Assembly: GCA_963818225.1 (NCBI GenBank)
Contig: CAWFRO010000011.1
Coordinates: forward strand, 434,001-498,000
Length of the DNA: 64,000 nt
Reading direction: 5' to 3'
From: Palsa-504 sp963818225
GTDB taxonomy: Bacteria; Actinomycetota; Actinomycetes; Streptosporangiales; Streptosporangiaceae
The notes under the pieces were generated by a model. That model was given only the letters and a program-made list of their open reading frames with translations, ran no database searches and was not told where the DNA came from. This document shows positions 54,385-63,677 of this stretch, piece by piece. The position numbers and the translations under genes were made by a program. How positions within the stretch are numbered: the stretch's first letter is position 1; every line of letters starts with the position of its first letter.

Positions 54385-55152
54385 GTGACTGCTCTTCACC
54401 AGCGCATCGCGGGGGACCTACGATCCCTGATCCACAGCGGCTCCCTAGCTGGGGGGGACCGGCTGCCGACCGAACAGGAGTTGATGGCTAGATACCAGGC
54501 TTCTCGTACTCCTGTACGCCAGGCTCTCGCCACGTTGAGTAACGAGGGGCTCATCGAGACCGCCACCAGTCGGGGAACGTTCGTCCGCGAGAATCGCCCT
54601 CTGACGCTCTACGGGGCTCGATATGCGCGTGAGCACCGCGACGTCAGCACCGTAGACAGATACCTTGACGACCTGCGCTCGCAAGGCAGAACCGCTAGGC
54701 AGACATTCGAGATGAAGGTCGTTCCCGCATCTGAGCCCGTGTCGTCCAGGTTGCAGATTGATGAAAACAGCCTGGTAGTTCAGCGTCGCGGCATACGCGC
54801 TGTAGACAATAAGCCGAGCAGCATCCAGGACAGCTATTATCCATTCGATATTGCCGAAGAGACTGAAATCCTCAGCCCTAATATAGTGGAACGCGGAATC
54901 ATTGCGGTGCTAGCCAGCCTTGGGTATGTTGAAAGGAGGTATGTCGATGAGATCCGTCTACGGACTTCTCCCAATGATGAAGAGAATAGATTGCTCGAGC
55001 TCGGAACTGGAATGCCCGTCCTAGAGCAGATCAGGACTGCCTACACAGCCAAGCGGCCTATACGACTTACCTGGAACGTCTGGGTTGGGGATGGCATACG
55101 ACTTGTCTACGAATTGGGTGACGAGGCAGCGATACACGATGAACCTCATTGA
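54385..55152 (+). CDS. GntR-family regulator with UTRA domain (HutC subfamily)
   Basis: About 255 residues: winged helix (HQRIAGDLRSLIHSGSLAGG; LMARYQASRTPVRQALATLS) and a UTRA ligand domain (SSRLQIDENSLVVQRRGIRA; SIQDSYYPFDIAEETE; MPVLEQIRTAYTAKRPIRLT). Codon use is less GC-biased than the surroundings, suggesting transfer. GTG 54385 follows GGAGG by ten bases and starts at the homology; ATG 54361 and GTG 54352 are alternatives. Similar regulators (KorSA type) control transfer of actinomycete integrative elements, which fits the tRNA-adjacent location but is inference. Confidence 0.82.
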   Translation: MTALHQRIAGDLRSLIHSGSLAGGDRLPTEQELMARYQASRTPVRQALATLSNEGLIETATSRGTFVRENRPLTLYGARYAREHRDVSTVDRYLDDLRSQGRTARQTFEMKVVPASEPVSSRLQIDENSLVVQRRGIRAVDNKPSSIQDSYYPFDIAEETEILSPNIVERGIIAVLASLGYVERRYVDEIRLRTSPNDEENRLLELGTGMPVLEQIRTAYTAKRPIRLTWNVWVGDGIRLVYELGDEAAIHDEPH

Positions 55153-55360
55153 GCTGGTCCCGCCCAAGAAGTCCTTTAAGCGATCGGCCCAGATTCGAAG
55201 CTAGAACCAGCTAAACCTGCCAATATGCGGCAGAGCCATGTCACAAGTGGAACGTATCGGCGCGACTACAGGAATGCTCGAAGCATCGTGCACTGACGAC
55301 TGGTGTTGGCGGTCAGGCTGTGGGGTGCCAGAACTGTGCTGGTAGCTGTGACCTGGTCTT

Positions 55361-55992
55361 TTAGGCGGCTCGCTCGTATTCGTTGAGGAGGCCGCCGAGG
55401 ACGGGCCGGCGCTTGATCTGTTCACGGGCGAGATCGGCCTCGGGGTGGTCGGGCTGGGGTGGCTGGAGCTGGAGTGCGCGGTGTGGTCTTCGCCCGTTGT
55501 AGTGCCGGGCATACCGGGCCATTACGATGCGCAGGTGCCGTTCGCTGAAGATCAGCATCCGGTTGGTGACCTCGGGCCGGGCGGTGAGCACGAACCGCTC
55601 CGCATAGGCGTTCGCGCGAGGACTCCGTGGCGGGATCTTGACCGCTGTGATGCCGGCGTCGGCTAGGACCGCGTCGAACGAGGCGGTGAATTGCCCGGCC
55701 TGGTCGCGGACGAGGAACCGGAAACCGGCGGCGCGTTCGCCGAGGTCCATCAGGAGGTTGCGGATCTGCTGCGTGGTCCATGGCCCGTCCGGGTTGGCGG
55801 TCACACCGAGGATGTTAACGTAGCGGGAGCCGATCTCTATCACGAACAAGCAGTACAGGCGCTGGAGGGTGACCGCGCAGTCGGCATGAAGGAAATCCGT
55901 GGCGAGCATCGTCGCGGCTTGCGCGTGCAGGAACTGCCGCCAAGTCGTGTTGGTGTGCCGCTTGGGCGCCGGAGGAATCTTCAGCGCCTTGA
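55361..55992 (-). pseudogene. C-terminal part of interrupted transposase (copy 2)
   Basis: Continuous frame from KALKIPPAPKRHTNTTWRQF through the DDE core (MLATDFLHADCAVTLQRLYC; GQFTASFDAVLADAGITAVK; SPRANAYAERFV) to GGLLNEYERAA-stop. About 75% identical by eye to copy 1. It is cut off at 55992 by the inserted element; the missing N-terminal half lies at 57988-58173. Confidence 0.85.
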
Positions 55993-57987
55993 GCCGAAGT
56001 TGCTGTAGCTCTCTGTAGGTATTGCATCCTGAACTGCTGTTTCGGTGGGATCTGGCCAAGGAGTGTAGTCAGAAAGTTAGGCGTGTCGCGCCGGAATCTG
56101 TCCGGTTATAACGTTATGATCTGGCTATGGTGCGAACCACCGGGAAGGTCCACGTAGTCAGAGTGAGCAAGACCGGGTATGTGGACAAGCAGGGCCGCCG
56201 CAAGGACTACTCCTCGGCCTATCTGCGCCGCACCTACCGCGACGGCGGCACGGTCAAGAACGAGACCGTGGCCAACTTGTCCACGCTGCCGGACCACGTC
56301 ATCGACCTGATCGACGCCGCCCTGAAGGGCCAGCAGCTGGTCCCCGCCGCCGAGGCGGTCACCATCACCCGCTCGGTGCCGCACGGGCACGTCGCCGCCG
56401 TGCACGCCATGGCCGCCGAGCTGGGGCTGCCCGCCCTGCTCGGCCCGGCGGGCCGGCAGCGGGACCTGGCCCTGGCGCTGATCATCTCCCGGGTCGTGCG
56501 GCCGGGCTCCAAGCTGTCCACCCTGACCTGGTGGGCCGATGTCACCCTGGGCGCCGACCTCGGCGTCGCGGACGCGTCCACCGATGACATTTACGCCGCG
56601 ATGGACTGGCTGGAGCACCGGCAGGACGCGATCGAGGCGGAACTGGCCCGCCGCCACCTCGGCCCGGAGCCCAACCCGGCGCGGATGGCGCTGTTCGACC
56701 TGTCGTCCTCGTGGCTGGAAGGCACGCGGTGCCCGCTGGCCGCCCGCGGCTACTCCCGGGACGGCAAGAAGGGAAACCTGCAGATCGAGTACGGGCTGCT
56801 CACCGACCCGGCCGGCCGCCGGTCGCGGTCCGGGTCTTCCCCGGCAACACCGGCGACCCCGGCGCGTTCACCGCCATCGTGGACGTGGTCCGCAAGAAGT
56901 TCGGACTGGAGCAGATGGTCATGGTCGGCGACCGGGGGATGATCACCAGCGCCCGGATCCAGGCCATGAACCTGGCCGAGGACGGGACCCAGCGGCCGGA
57001 TGGCTACCGGTGGATCACCGCGCTGCGCGCCCCGGCCATCCGCAAGCTGATGACCGACGACGGCCCGCTCCAGCTCAGCCTCTTCGATCAGCAGGACCTG
57101 GCCGAGATCACCTCCGCCGACTTCCCCGGCGAGCGGCTGATCGCCTGCCGCAACCCGGCGCTGGCCGCCGGCCGCGCCCGCACGCGCAACGAGATCCTGG
57201 CCGCCACCGAGAAGCTGCTCGCTCCCATCATCGCCCGGGTCCAGGCCGCCGGCTCACCGGCGCCGGACCGATCGGCGTCGAGGTCGGCAAGGTGATCAGC
57301 AAGTACAAGACCGGCAAGCACTTCGCCGTCACCATCACCGATACCACCCTGGCCGTGACCCGCAAGCAGGACCAGATCGACGCCGAAGCCGCCCTGGACG
57401 GGTTCTACGTGCTGCGCACTCCCGTCCCCGCCGGGCAGCTCGACGCGGCCGCCGTGGTGTCCGCCTACAAGAACCTCAAATTTGTCGAGCGGGACTTCCG
57501 CCACATCAAATCCGACGACCTGGACCTGCGGCCCGTCTTCCACCGGCTGGAAGAACGCGTCCGGGCCCACGTGCTGATCTGCATGATCGCCTGCTACCTC
57601 ACCTGGCACCTGCGCCGGGCCTGGGCCCCGCTCACCTTCACCGACGAGAACCCGCCCACCCCGGACAACCCCGTCGCGCAGGCCAGCCGCTCCGCGGCCG
57701 CCCAGGCCAAGGCGTCATCCCAGTACGACCCGGCCGGGCAGCCCTACCGCAGCTTCCGCGACCTGCTGGACCACCTGGCCACCCTGACCCGCAACCAGGT
57801 CCGGTTCACCGGAACCCACGCCACCGTGCCGATGCTCACCGAGCCGACCAGCACTCAGCGGCAGGCCTTCCACCTCCTCGGCACCACCATCCCGCTCACC
57901 TTGAAGTAGCCAGAACACCACCAAGCCAATCCGGCAAAACACCAGGCCAAACACGGAATCACCCGCCGAACTAGCCGTAACTTCGGC
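55993..57987 (+). mobile_element. IS1634-type insertion sequence, 1995 bp
   Basis: Ends carry 9-bp inverted repeats GCCGAAGTT (55993-56001 and reversed to 57987). TTGA at 55989-55992 is repeated at 57988-57991 as target duplication. Joining the flanks restores the frame and sequence of the interrupted transposase (CAGCGCCTTGAGGACCCGG), which matches copy 1 (CAGTGCTCTGAGGATCCGG). It contains one transposase gene. Confidence 0.85.
56127..57909 (+). CDS. IS1634/IS4-superfamily transposase, two frameshifts
   Basis: The gene runs through three frames: VSKTGYVDKQGRRKDYSSAY to MALFDLSSSWLEGTR (first catalytic Asp), then PVAVRVFPGNTGDPGAF and MVMVGDRGMITSARI (second Asp), then VGKVISKYKTGKHFAVTITD and YKNLKFVERDFRHIKSDDLD (Glu) to the stop at 57909. 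About 590 residues. Breaks need one added base at about 56818 and one G at about 57249 (restoring VQAGRLTGAGPIG). ATG 56127 is the first in frame. Confidence 0.82.
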
Positions 57988-58173
57988 TTGAGGACCCGGC
58001 GGATCGTGGATGCGCTGACCCGGTGACCGAGCTTGAGCAGCTCGCCCTGGATCCGCTGGTATCCCCAGCCGGGGTTCTCGCCGGCGAGAACCCCGATCAG
58101 CTCGGCGATCTCGGCACTGGCGGGTGGTCTGCCCGCGCCGCGAGGATAGGTCCATTTCCTGGTGACCAGGCAA
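57988..58173 (-). pseudogene. N-terminal fragment of interrupted transposase (copy 2)
   Basis: Minus frame: LVTRKWTYPRGAGRPPASAE, IAELIGVLAGENPGWGYQRI, QGELLKLGHRVSASTIRRVL. It joins precisely to KALKIPPAPK at 55992 across the inserted element. The first about 65 residues expected from copy 1 are missing. Confidence 0.82.
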
Positions 58174-58196
58174 TGCCGTTGCTTGTCAGCTGCGAA

Positions 58197-59235
58197 CTAT
58201 CGCGGGTGGAGTGTGAGTACCTTGGCGGCCACCCGGCGGGCAGGACGGCGGACCTGGCCTGCGGTGCGGAAGGAGTACTTCGAGGCCGGGCGCTTGAGGA
58301 ACCGGTCGGCTTCCCGCAGGCGCCTGACGCCGTTGTCGAGTTTGCGGCGGACCTTCGCGGCCATCGCCGCCGTGAACTGCCCGATCTGCGCGGATGTCTG
58401 CGCGCAGTGACGGATGACGCTGCGCCGGACGTGCTTGAGGACCTTGACGAAGGAGATGCGGTCCGGGTCGATCCGCTGCTGGGTGGCCAGCCGGATGATG
58501 ATCCGGGTCAGGCAGTGGTGCACCGCGAGATGCGCCCATGCCTCCTGACGCACCAGCTCCGGGTCCGCTGACCGCAAGATTTCCTGCGGGCCGCGCTGGA
58601 ACGTCTTGACCTGCCGGAAGGAAGATTCACTTTCCCAGCGCTGATGGTAGAGGGCGGCGAGCTCACCGGCGGGAAAGGCTGCGGGGTCCATCAGGCCGGT
58701 CAGCAATCTGACGGCCTCGCCCCCGTCGACGCGGTACTCGATCACCCGCACCAAGACCCCGCCGGGATGCGCGCCCTTCTGCCCGGCCAGGTTCATCCGC
58801 GCCAGATACGTCCCGTCGTCCAGGACCGTCACCGGGCGGGCGGCCACGCTGGACCGTGCCCGGATCAGCAGATGCGCCCCGGCCTGCGTATACGCCTTCC
58901 ACAGCGCCACCCCGGGAAAGCCCCGGTCCATGATCACCAGCATCCCGGCCGCGCTGCCGGCCATCGCGATCGCCAGTTCCGGCTCCCCGGTCCGGAACCC
59001 GCCCACGCTGGCGTCGATCGAGGAGTGCGTCCCGGTCTCGGTTAATGTCACCACCCTGGCCTGGGGAACCCAGCTGGCTGGCCTTTGGCGTCCGACGGGC
59101 CGCCGAACGCGGCCCGGTTCGCCAGCGTGTCCGGCACGTCAAGCACGAACCCGTCCACCGCGGCCACCCGCATCTCCCGGTAGAACGCGCCGTCCAGCCC
59201 GGCCGGGGCCACCGGCCCGGCCAGCCGCCGGAATA
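58197..59235 (-). pseudogene. IS4-family transposase, 5'-truncated and frameshifted
   Basis: Minus frame from FRRLAGPVAPAGLDGAFYRE (59235 side) through VAAVDGFVLDVPDTLANRAA, then after one missing C at the run near 59064-59067, VVTLTETGTHSSIDASVGGF, LVIMDRGFPGVALWKAY (catalytic Asp), YHQRWESESSFRQVKTFQRG (YREK-type Glu) and the stop at 58197. The N-terminal domain is missing because the intact IS at 59236 is inserted there. Confidence 0.8.
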
Positions 59236-60411
59236 CCTGTGGCGTGCCAGAACTCGTGCAGAGCATCTGACCTGGGCTTCTATCCTCGGCGCTCGTGCTC
59301 TTCCGCCTCGCCTATCTGCTAATGGTCCGGTTGTTCGGCTGGCTGGCGCTCCTCGCCCGCAGTCACACCTCGAAGGACGTCGAGATCCTGGTCTTGCGGC
59401 ATGAGGTCGCGGTCCTACGTCGTCAGGTCGCCCGCCCGAAGCCGCGCTGGGCCGACCGGGCCGTGATGGCCGCCTTGACACGACTGCTGCCAAAACGCCT
59501 GTGGCTGCACCGGATCGTGACGCCTGGCACCCTGCTCGCCTGGCACCGGCGCATCGTCAACAACAAATGGACCTACCCAAATGCCACAGGACGCCCACCG
59601 GTCCCGGAGGAGATCCGCGAACTGGTCCGGCAGCTGGCCAGGCAGAACCCGCGGTGGGGGCACCGCCGCATCCAAGGTGAGCTCCTCGGGCTCGGGTACC
59701 GCATCGGCGCGGGAACGATCCGCCGGATCCTGGCCGCCGCCAGGCTCACGCCCGCACCGCGCCGGACGTCACCCACCTGGCGGCAGTTCCTGGCCGCCCA
59801 GGCATCCGGGATCCTGTCGTGCGACTTCCTGCACGTCGACACCGTGTTCCTCAAGCGCCTGTACGTCTTGTTCGTGATGGAGATCCAGACCCGCCGCGTG
59901 CACATCCTGGGCATCACGGCCCACCCCACCGGGGCGTGGACCGCACAGCAGGCCCGTAACCTTCCCATGGAACTCGGCGAACGCGCCGCCCGGTTCAGGT
60001 TCCTCATCCGCGACCGCGATAGCAAGTTCACGGCAGCGTTCGACCAGGTGCTCGCCGGCAACGGCGTGCGGGTCATCAAGACACCGGTCCGGTCACCCCG
60101 GGCGAATTCTTTTGCGGAGCGGTATGTGGGAACGCTACGGCGCGAGTGCCTCGACCACCTGCTGATCTACGGCGAAGGGGACCTCCGGCGGGTTCTGGCC
60201 GAGTACGCGCAGCACTATAACGAACATCGGCCCCACCAGTCGCGGGAACAACTACCTCCACTGCACGAGCCCGGCCAGCCGATCGATATGACCGCCCAGA
60301 TCAAGCGCAGGCAGGTCGTCCACGGCTTGATCAGTGAGTACCGGAGAGCAGCCTGACGAGCAGAGAAGACGCCAGATCAGAGGCGGTGTGCGAGTTCTGG
60401 CACGGCACAGG
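59236..60411 (+). mobile_element. intact insertion sequence, rve/integrase-core type (copy 3)
   Basis: 21-bp inverted repeats with one mismatch: the left starts CCTGTGGCGTGCCAGAACTC (59236), the right is its reverse complement ending at 60411 (CCTGTGCCGTGCCAG when reversed). 1176 bp. It separates an IS4 remnant (left) from a different truncated transposase (right), so its original target cannot be rebuilt and a deletion probably followed. Confidence 0.8.
59295..60356 (+). CDS. integrase-core transposase (intact)
   Basis: 353 residues, no frame break: N-terminal helix (LFRLAYLLMVRLFGWLALLA), HTH region (WADRAVMAALTRLLPKRLWL; WGHRRIQGELLGLGYRIGAG), rve core with D (SCDFLHVDTVFLKRLYVLFV), D (IRDRDSKFTAAFDQVLAGNG) and E (RSPRANSFAERYVGTLRREC), and C terminus VVHGLISEYRRAA. 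It is the only complete transposase in the island and so may still mobilise itself and copies with similar ends. Confidence 0.9.
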   Translation: MLFRLAYLLMVRLFGWLALLARSHTSKDVEILVLRHEVAVLRRQVARPKPRWADRAVMAALTRLLPKRLWLHRIVTPGTLLAWHRRIVNNKWTYPNATGRPPVPEEIRELVRQLARQNPRWGHRRIQGELLGLGYRIGAGTIRRILAAARLTPAPRRTSPTWRQFLAAQASGILSCDFLHVDTVFLKRLYVLFVMEIQTRRVHILGITAHPTGAWTAQQARNLPMELGERAARFRFLIRDRDSKFTAAFDQVLAGNGVRVIKTPVRSPRANSFAERYVGTLRRECLDHLLIYGEGDLRRVLAEYAQHYNEHRPHQSREQLPPLHEPGQPIDMTAQIKRRQVVHGLISEYRRAA

Positions 60412-60723
60412 CCGTCCTGGCCGGCGCTGGCTGGTGTAGTCCCACTTGCGGGCAACGAGGTCACGGTGCCAGCGCAGGAGCGTGGCCGGGGTGACCGGGA
60501 AGACCCTTGGCCACCGGTCACGGCTCACCAGCCGGGACAGCGCCGCAAGCCAGAGCCGGTCGGCATGGTCCCACCGCAGCCGACCGCGGAGCTGACGGCG
60601 CAGCACCTGGTTCTCGTGGCGCAGCACCAGCAGCTCGGCGTCCTTGGACAGATCAGACCGGACCAGCACCGCCAGCAAGCCGACCAGGCACCTTAGCAAG
60701 CGGTAGACGATCGACAACAGCAC
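60412..60723 (-). pseudogene. N-terminal fragment of another integrase-core transposase
   Basis: Frame from ATG 60723: LLSIVYRLLRCLVGLLAVLV, LVLRHENQVLRRQLRGRLRW, TPATLLRWHRDLVARKWDYT, SQRRPGRP, then it runs straight into the terminal repeat of the intact IS at 60411. About 105 of an expected about 350 residues remain. Confidence 0.75.
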
Positions 60724-60779
60724 CCCGAGGTAGTCCCAGCCACGCCCCTGATCCCGCAGCAGAACCCCAGCTCACGACA

Positions 60780-60935
60780 CGAGACCGAGTTTCCGAGCGG
60801 GACAGGTACGCCGCCGCCCTGCGCAACCTGTTCGGCCGCCTGTTCGGCTGCCTATGGCACTGCCTGACCACCGGCCAGCACTACGACGAAGCCACCGCCT
60901 TCCCGGCACGTCCGAACCTGCCCGCGGCCTCCTGA
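60780..60935 (+). pseudogene. C-terminal remnant of an IS110-family transposase
   Basis: The plus frame reads RDRYAAALRNLFGRLFGCLW, HCLTTGQHYDEATAFPARPN and a stop at 60935, the characteristic tail of IS110-type transposases. Nothing of the catalytic core remains upstream. Confidence 0.55.
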
Positions 60936-61224
60936 CAACAAATTTCACCGAAGCTACTTGACAACTAAATCGCATCGGATGTCTTGACAGAATCTGCCCG
61001 GACCAGGAGATGGCAGCGATCGGAAGCAGGGACATGAGTAGCCAAGGACCGTTGCCTTGACCCTTATTAATAAACGTCAAATTGAATATGGTGGAATTGA
61101 TCTGAGATCGGTGGGTGATATCTAGATAGCTAGCCCTCCTTGGCGGGTGGTCCACGATATTAGGGCTGGGCCACCGGAGACACCTCGGGAAAGAGCCGGC
61201 GGCCCAGCGTCTATCGGCCCGGTT
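60936..61224. other. AT-rich intergenic region at island edge
   Basis: No gene. The segment 60940-61135 is clearly AT-richer than the flanks and marks the right-hand edge of the mobile-element region. Confidence 0.35.
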
Positions 61225-62634
61225 CTACCGGGCGAGCTCTTCGAGTGCGCGGTGGCGCTGGTTTTTCGTGAAGATCGCGACCATGAAGCCGGGGACGAGC
61301 GCGCCCGGAATCGTGATCAGCAAGATCCAGCCCAGCGGCGCGGCTGCGCTGAAGACCACTCCGGCCAGGAGGACGCCGCCCCAAGCGCCCAGGTGGCCGA
61401 CGCCGTCGGTCCAGCCGGTGCCCAGCGAGCGCATCCGAGTCGGGTAGTTGGGCGGGATGATCAGGTACATGCTCCACAGCCACAGGTACAGGCCGATGGT
61501 TTGTCCGATATACAAGGCGTACACGCCCGGGGTGCTGTGCACGTTGTACATGACCAACCAGCAGATGGCAAACAAGATGGCGCCTGCGAGCTGAATGTAT
61601 TTGCGCTCGATTCTGTTGCTGAGCAGTGCGTTGACCAGGTAGACGGCGGCGGTGCACGCGCCTGCCCAGGCACTCAGGGCGAATGAGAAGCTGGCGCTGT
61701 AGCCTCGGGTTTCGGCCAGGAACAAGAACGCGTAGCCGCCGTTGCCGTAAATGATGCCGCCGTAGCCGAGCACCATGACCACCAGCAGGAAGACGGTGAT
61801 AAGCAGGTACGGCTTGAAGAACACGGCGAACGGGCTGGTCTTCTCCTCGGCCACCACCTGGTGAGGCGCCAGGTCGGGCTCGGGCAGCACGGGGTGGCGC
61901 TTCCTGGCCTGCGCCTCCAGGCGCTCGACGATCGTGCGCGCCTGGTCGCGGCGCTCTCTGGCCTCCAGCCAGCGCGGTGACTCAGGCATCAGCAAGAACA
62001 GCGCGAGCGCCACCAGAAGATTCAGTCCGGCCAGTATCCATAGGTAGGCCCGGTATTGGCTGGGGAACATATAGTGCGGGATGATGCCGGTCAGCACGAC
62101 GGCGAGAAGGACGATGTTGAGGACCTGACCGACCAAGATCGTCTTGGTCCGGACGGTCGGCGACATGATCTCGCTCAGGTATACGACGTTGATGGCCAGG
62201 AATCCGGCAAACCCGAGAGTGTCGGCGATGGACAGGAAAAACAGCGCGGGATAGTTCGTCACGTACGCGAACGGCCAGATAAATACCCCGGCCAGCAGCG
62301 AGGAGAGGATCAGGGCGTTCCGCCGGCCGATCTTGTCGGCGAGCCAGCCGAGGGCGTAGCCGCCGAGCAGGATGCTGATCCCGGTCTGCAAGGCGTACAG
62401 GACCGAGTAGTCGAAGTGAGTTATCGGGGCGTGGTTCGGAATCCAGATGAACGGGTACAGCCTGGAGGCGATCCCGTCGGTCGAGGCCGAGGTCGCCCAG
62501 CCGATCTGCACGGTCAGGCATATCACCCAGATCATCCGGCTCAGCGGCAGGCGGTCAATCCGGGCTGCCATCTCGCCGGGAATTACCAGAGTGCCGCCAC
62601 CGGCGGCCCCGGCCCCCGAGGCCTCTTGTGCCAT
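61225..62634 (-). CDS. MFS transporter, sugar-porter-like (SP/AAHS)
   Basis: 469 residues, 12 hydrophobic helices. Motif GGYALGWLADKIGRRNALIL (loop 2-3), the mid-protein PESPRWLEARERRDQA and RMRSLGTGWTDGVGHLGAWG in the second half identify a sugar/aromatic-acid porter of the MFS. Probably imports a small organic compound with protons. The ATG at 62632-62634 follows AAGGAGA by about eight bases; upstream in-frame starts give a Pro/Arg-rich extension lacking codon bias. Confidence 0.88.
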   Translation of the reverse strand: MAQEASGAGAAGGGTLVIPGEMAARIDRLPLSRMIWVICLTVQIGWATSASTDGIASRLYPFIWIPNHAPITHFDYSVLYALQTGISILLGGYALGWLADKIGRRNALILSSLLAGVFIWPFAYVTNYPALFFLSIADTLGFAGFLAINVVYLSEIMSPTVRTKTILVGQVLNIVLLAVVLTGIIPHYMFPSQYRAYLWILAGLNLLVALALFLLMPESPRWLEARERRDQARTIVERLEAQARKRHPVLPEPDLAPHQVVAEEKTSPFAVFFKPYLLITVFLLVVMVLGYGGIIYGNGGYAFLFLAETRGYSASFSFALSAWAGACTAAVYLVNALLSNRIERKYIQLAGAILFAICWLVMYNVHSTPGVYALYIGQTIGLYLWLWSMYLIIPPNYPTRMRSLGTGWTDGVGHLGAWGGVLLAGVVFSAAAPLGWILLITIPGALVPGFMVAIFTKNQRHRALEELAR

Positions 62635-63270
62635 TACGGTTCTCCTTGCTGCCACGTGTATCGGGGTGACGGAGGTAAAGCGCGGAAGGGCGGTGCTTCG
62701 GCCGCTGTGCTGCAAGGAGGTCCCGGACTTTTGCCGAGGATGTCGAGGGTGCGGGGGCAGCGGCCGGCGATGCTGGTCATCAAGCGGAGCCTTCGCCGGA
62801 TTCGGCGCGGGGCCACGACGTAGACGCGGTAGCTGGGTAGTCGAGGGTATGCGCGAACACGTTCCGGGGCAGGTGACGGGTGCCCGTTCGGGATAGGGGC
62901 GGATCTGCCCACGCGGGTGCAATGGATCTGCCGACCCGGGATTTGAGCCTGGACGGTTACCGAGGCGGCCCAGGCGGGTAAGGGCACGGCTTCGTTTGGT
63001 GTTGCCCGCGCCGGGCTTACCTGACACCAACCGGAGTCAATGGCAGACGGCATTGTTCCCTCCAATGCTTCAGGGAACGCAGGACTCCGAGCTTTCTCCG
63101 GCCTTGATAGAAGGAGATCCCAGGCAACCAGCTTCTAAACAAAGCGCGACTACTGTGTTACTTGGATGTTGGGCGCTCCCCGTCAGGAAGTCAACCCCTT
63201 GCTACTAGCAATTGCGCCTAAAAAATTGCCAGTAGGCAACTAATTTGACGTGGGGGATGGCTAGGAGTTT
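62635..63270. other. intergenic region
   Basis: About 640 bp without a supported gene. On the minus strand near 62920-62960 GGCTCAAATCCCGGG resembles a tRNA T-arm, but no cloverleaf can be built, so at most a degenerate tRNA 3' end. Confidence 0.35.
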
Positions 63271-63489
63271 ATGCCGGTTAACCAGAGTAAATCGTGGTTC
63301 AGGTGTGATAGGGGTGCCGCGCGTTTCGCTAGTGTAGCCCGCGCCCGGAAGGGGGCGCCCTTCAAGTACGGCGGCGTACCCGTTTCACTCAGCACGCTAC
63401 TGGCTGATCGTTCACCTAACGTGGGACAGCTAGCCGCACTGACGCTCTGGTACATGGTGGTCAGCGACACCTTCAAGAAGAAGGACTGA
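63271..63489 (+). CDS. small hypothetical protein (uncertain)
   Basis: 72 residues, basic N terminus (SKSWFRCDRGAARFASVARA), a helical C terminus (GQLAALTLWYMVVSDTFKKK). AGGAG lies four bases before ATG 63271, and base composition is lower in GC than the window average. No family recognised; it might be an accessory gene or chance. Confidence 0.35.
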   Translation: MPVNQSKSWFRCDRGAARFASVARARKGAPFKYGGVPVSLSTLLADRSPNVGQLAALTLWYMVVSDTFKKKD

Positions 63490-63677
63490 GGTAATGCACG
63501 AATCTAGCCCCCCGAATTTTCAGAGCTTCGAGCATCGGCTGATTAGAGGCTTCTAACCCCCGCCGGGGCATATCGGGGGCACATCATCTCGCGATCTGTC
63601 GGGAACCGGTGAGAACTGCTGAGATCGCAGCCCCAGGCCAGGACGGATGTAGTCCATGTCGGCCGAGGTCAGCGAGC

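Larger units (their letters stand above)
55318..58173 (-). mobile_element. insertion sequence copy 2, split by an IS1634-type element and truncated
   Basis: Left end CTGTGGGGTGCCAGAACTGTG at 55318. Its transposase gene is read from 58173 down to 57988, interrupted by the 1995-bp element 55993-57987, then continues to 55361. The expected right terminal repeat is missing because the 5' part of the transposase was removed next to the IS4 remnant. Confidence 0.75.

Noticed and set aside
52259..60935. complete integrative and conjugative element or phage
   Set aside because: No integrase, replication, transfer or structural gene is seen; only ISs and a regulator pair.
62900..62965. possible tRNA 3' half on the minus strand
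   Set aside because: The T-arm-like sequence lacks paired acceptor, D and anticodon arms, and its T-stem has a mismatch.
62640..63030. N-terminal extension of the MFS transporter
   Set aside because: Pro/Arg-rich, no codon bias, and a good ribosome site precedes ATG 62634.
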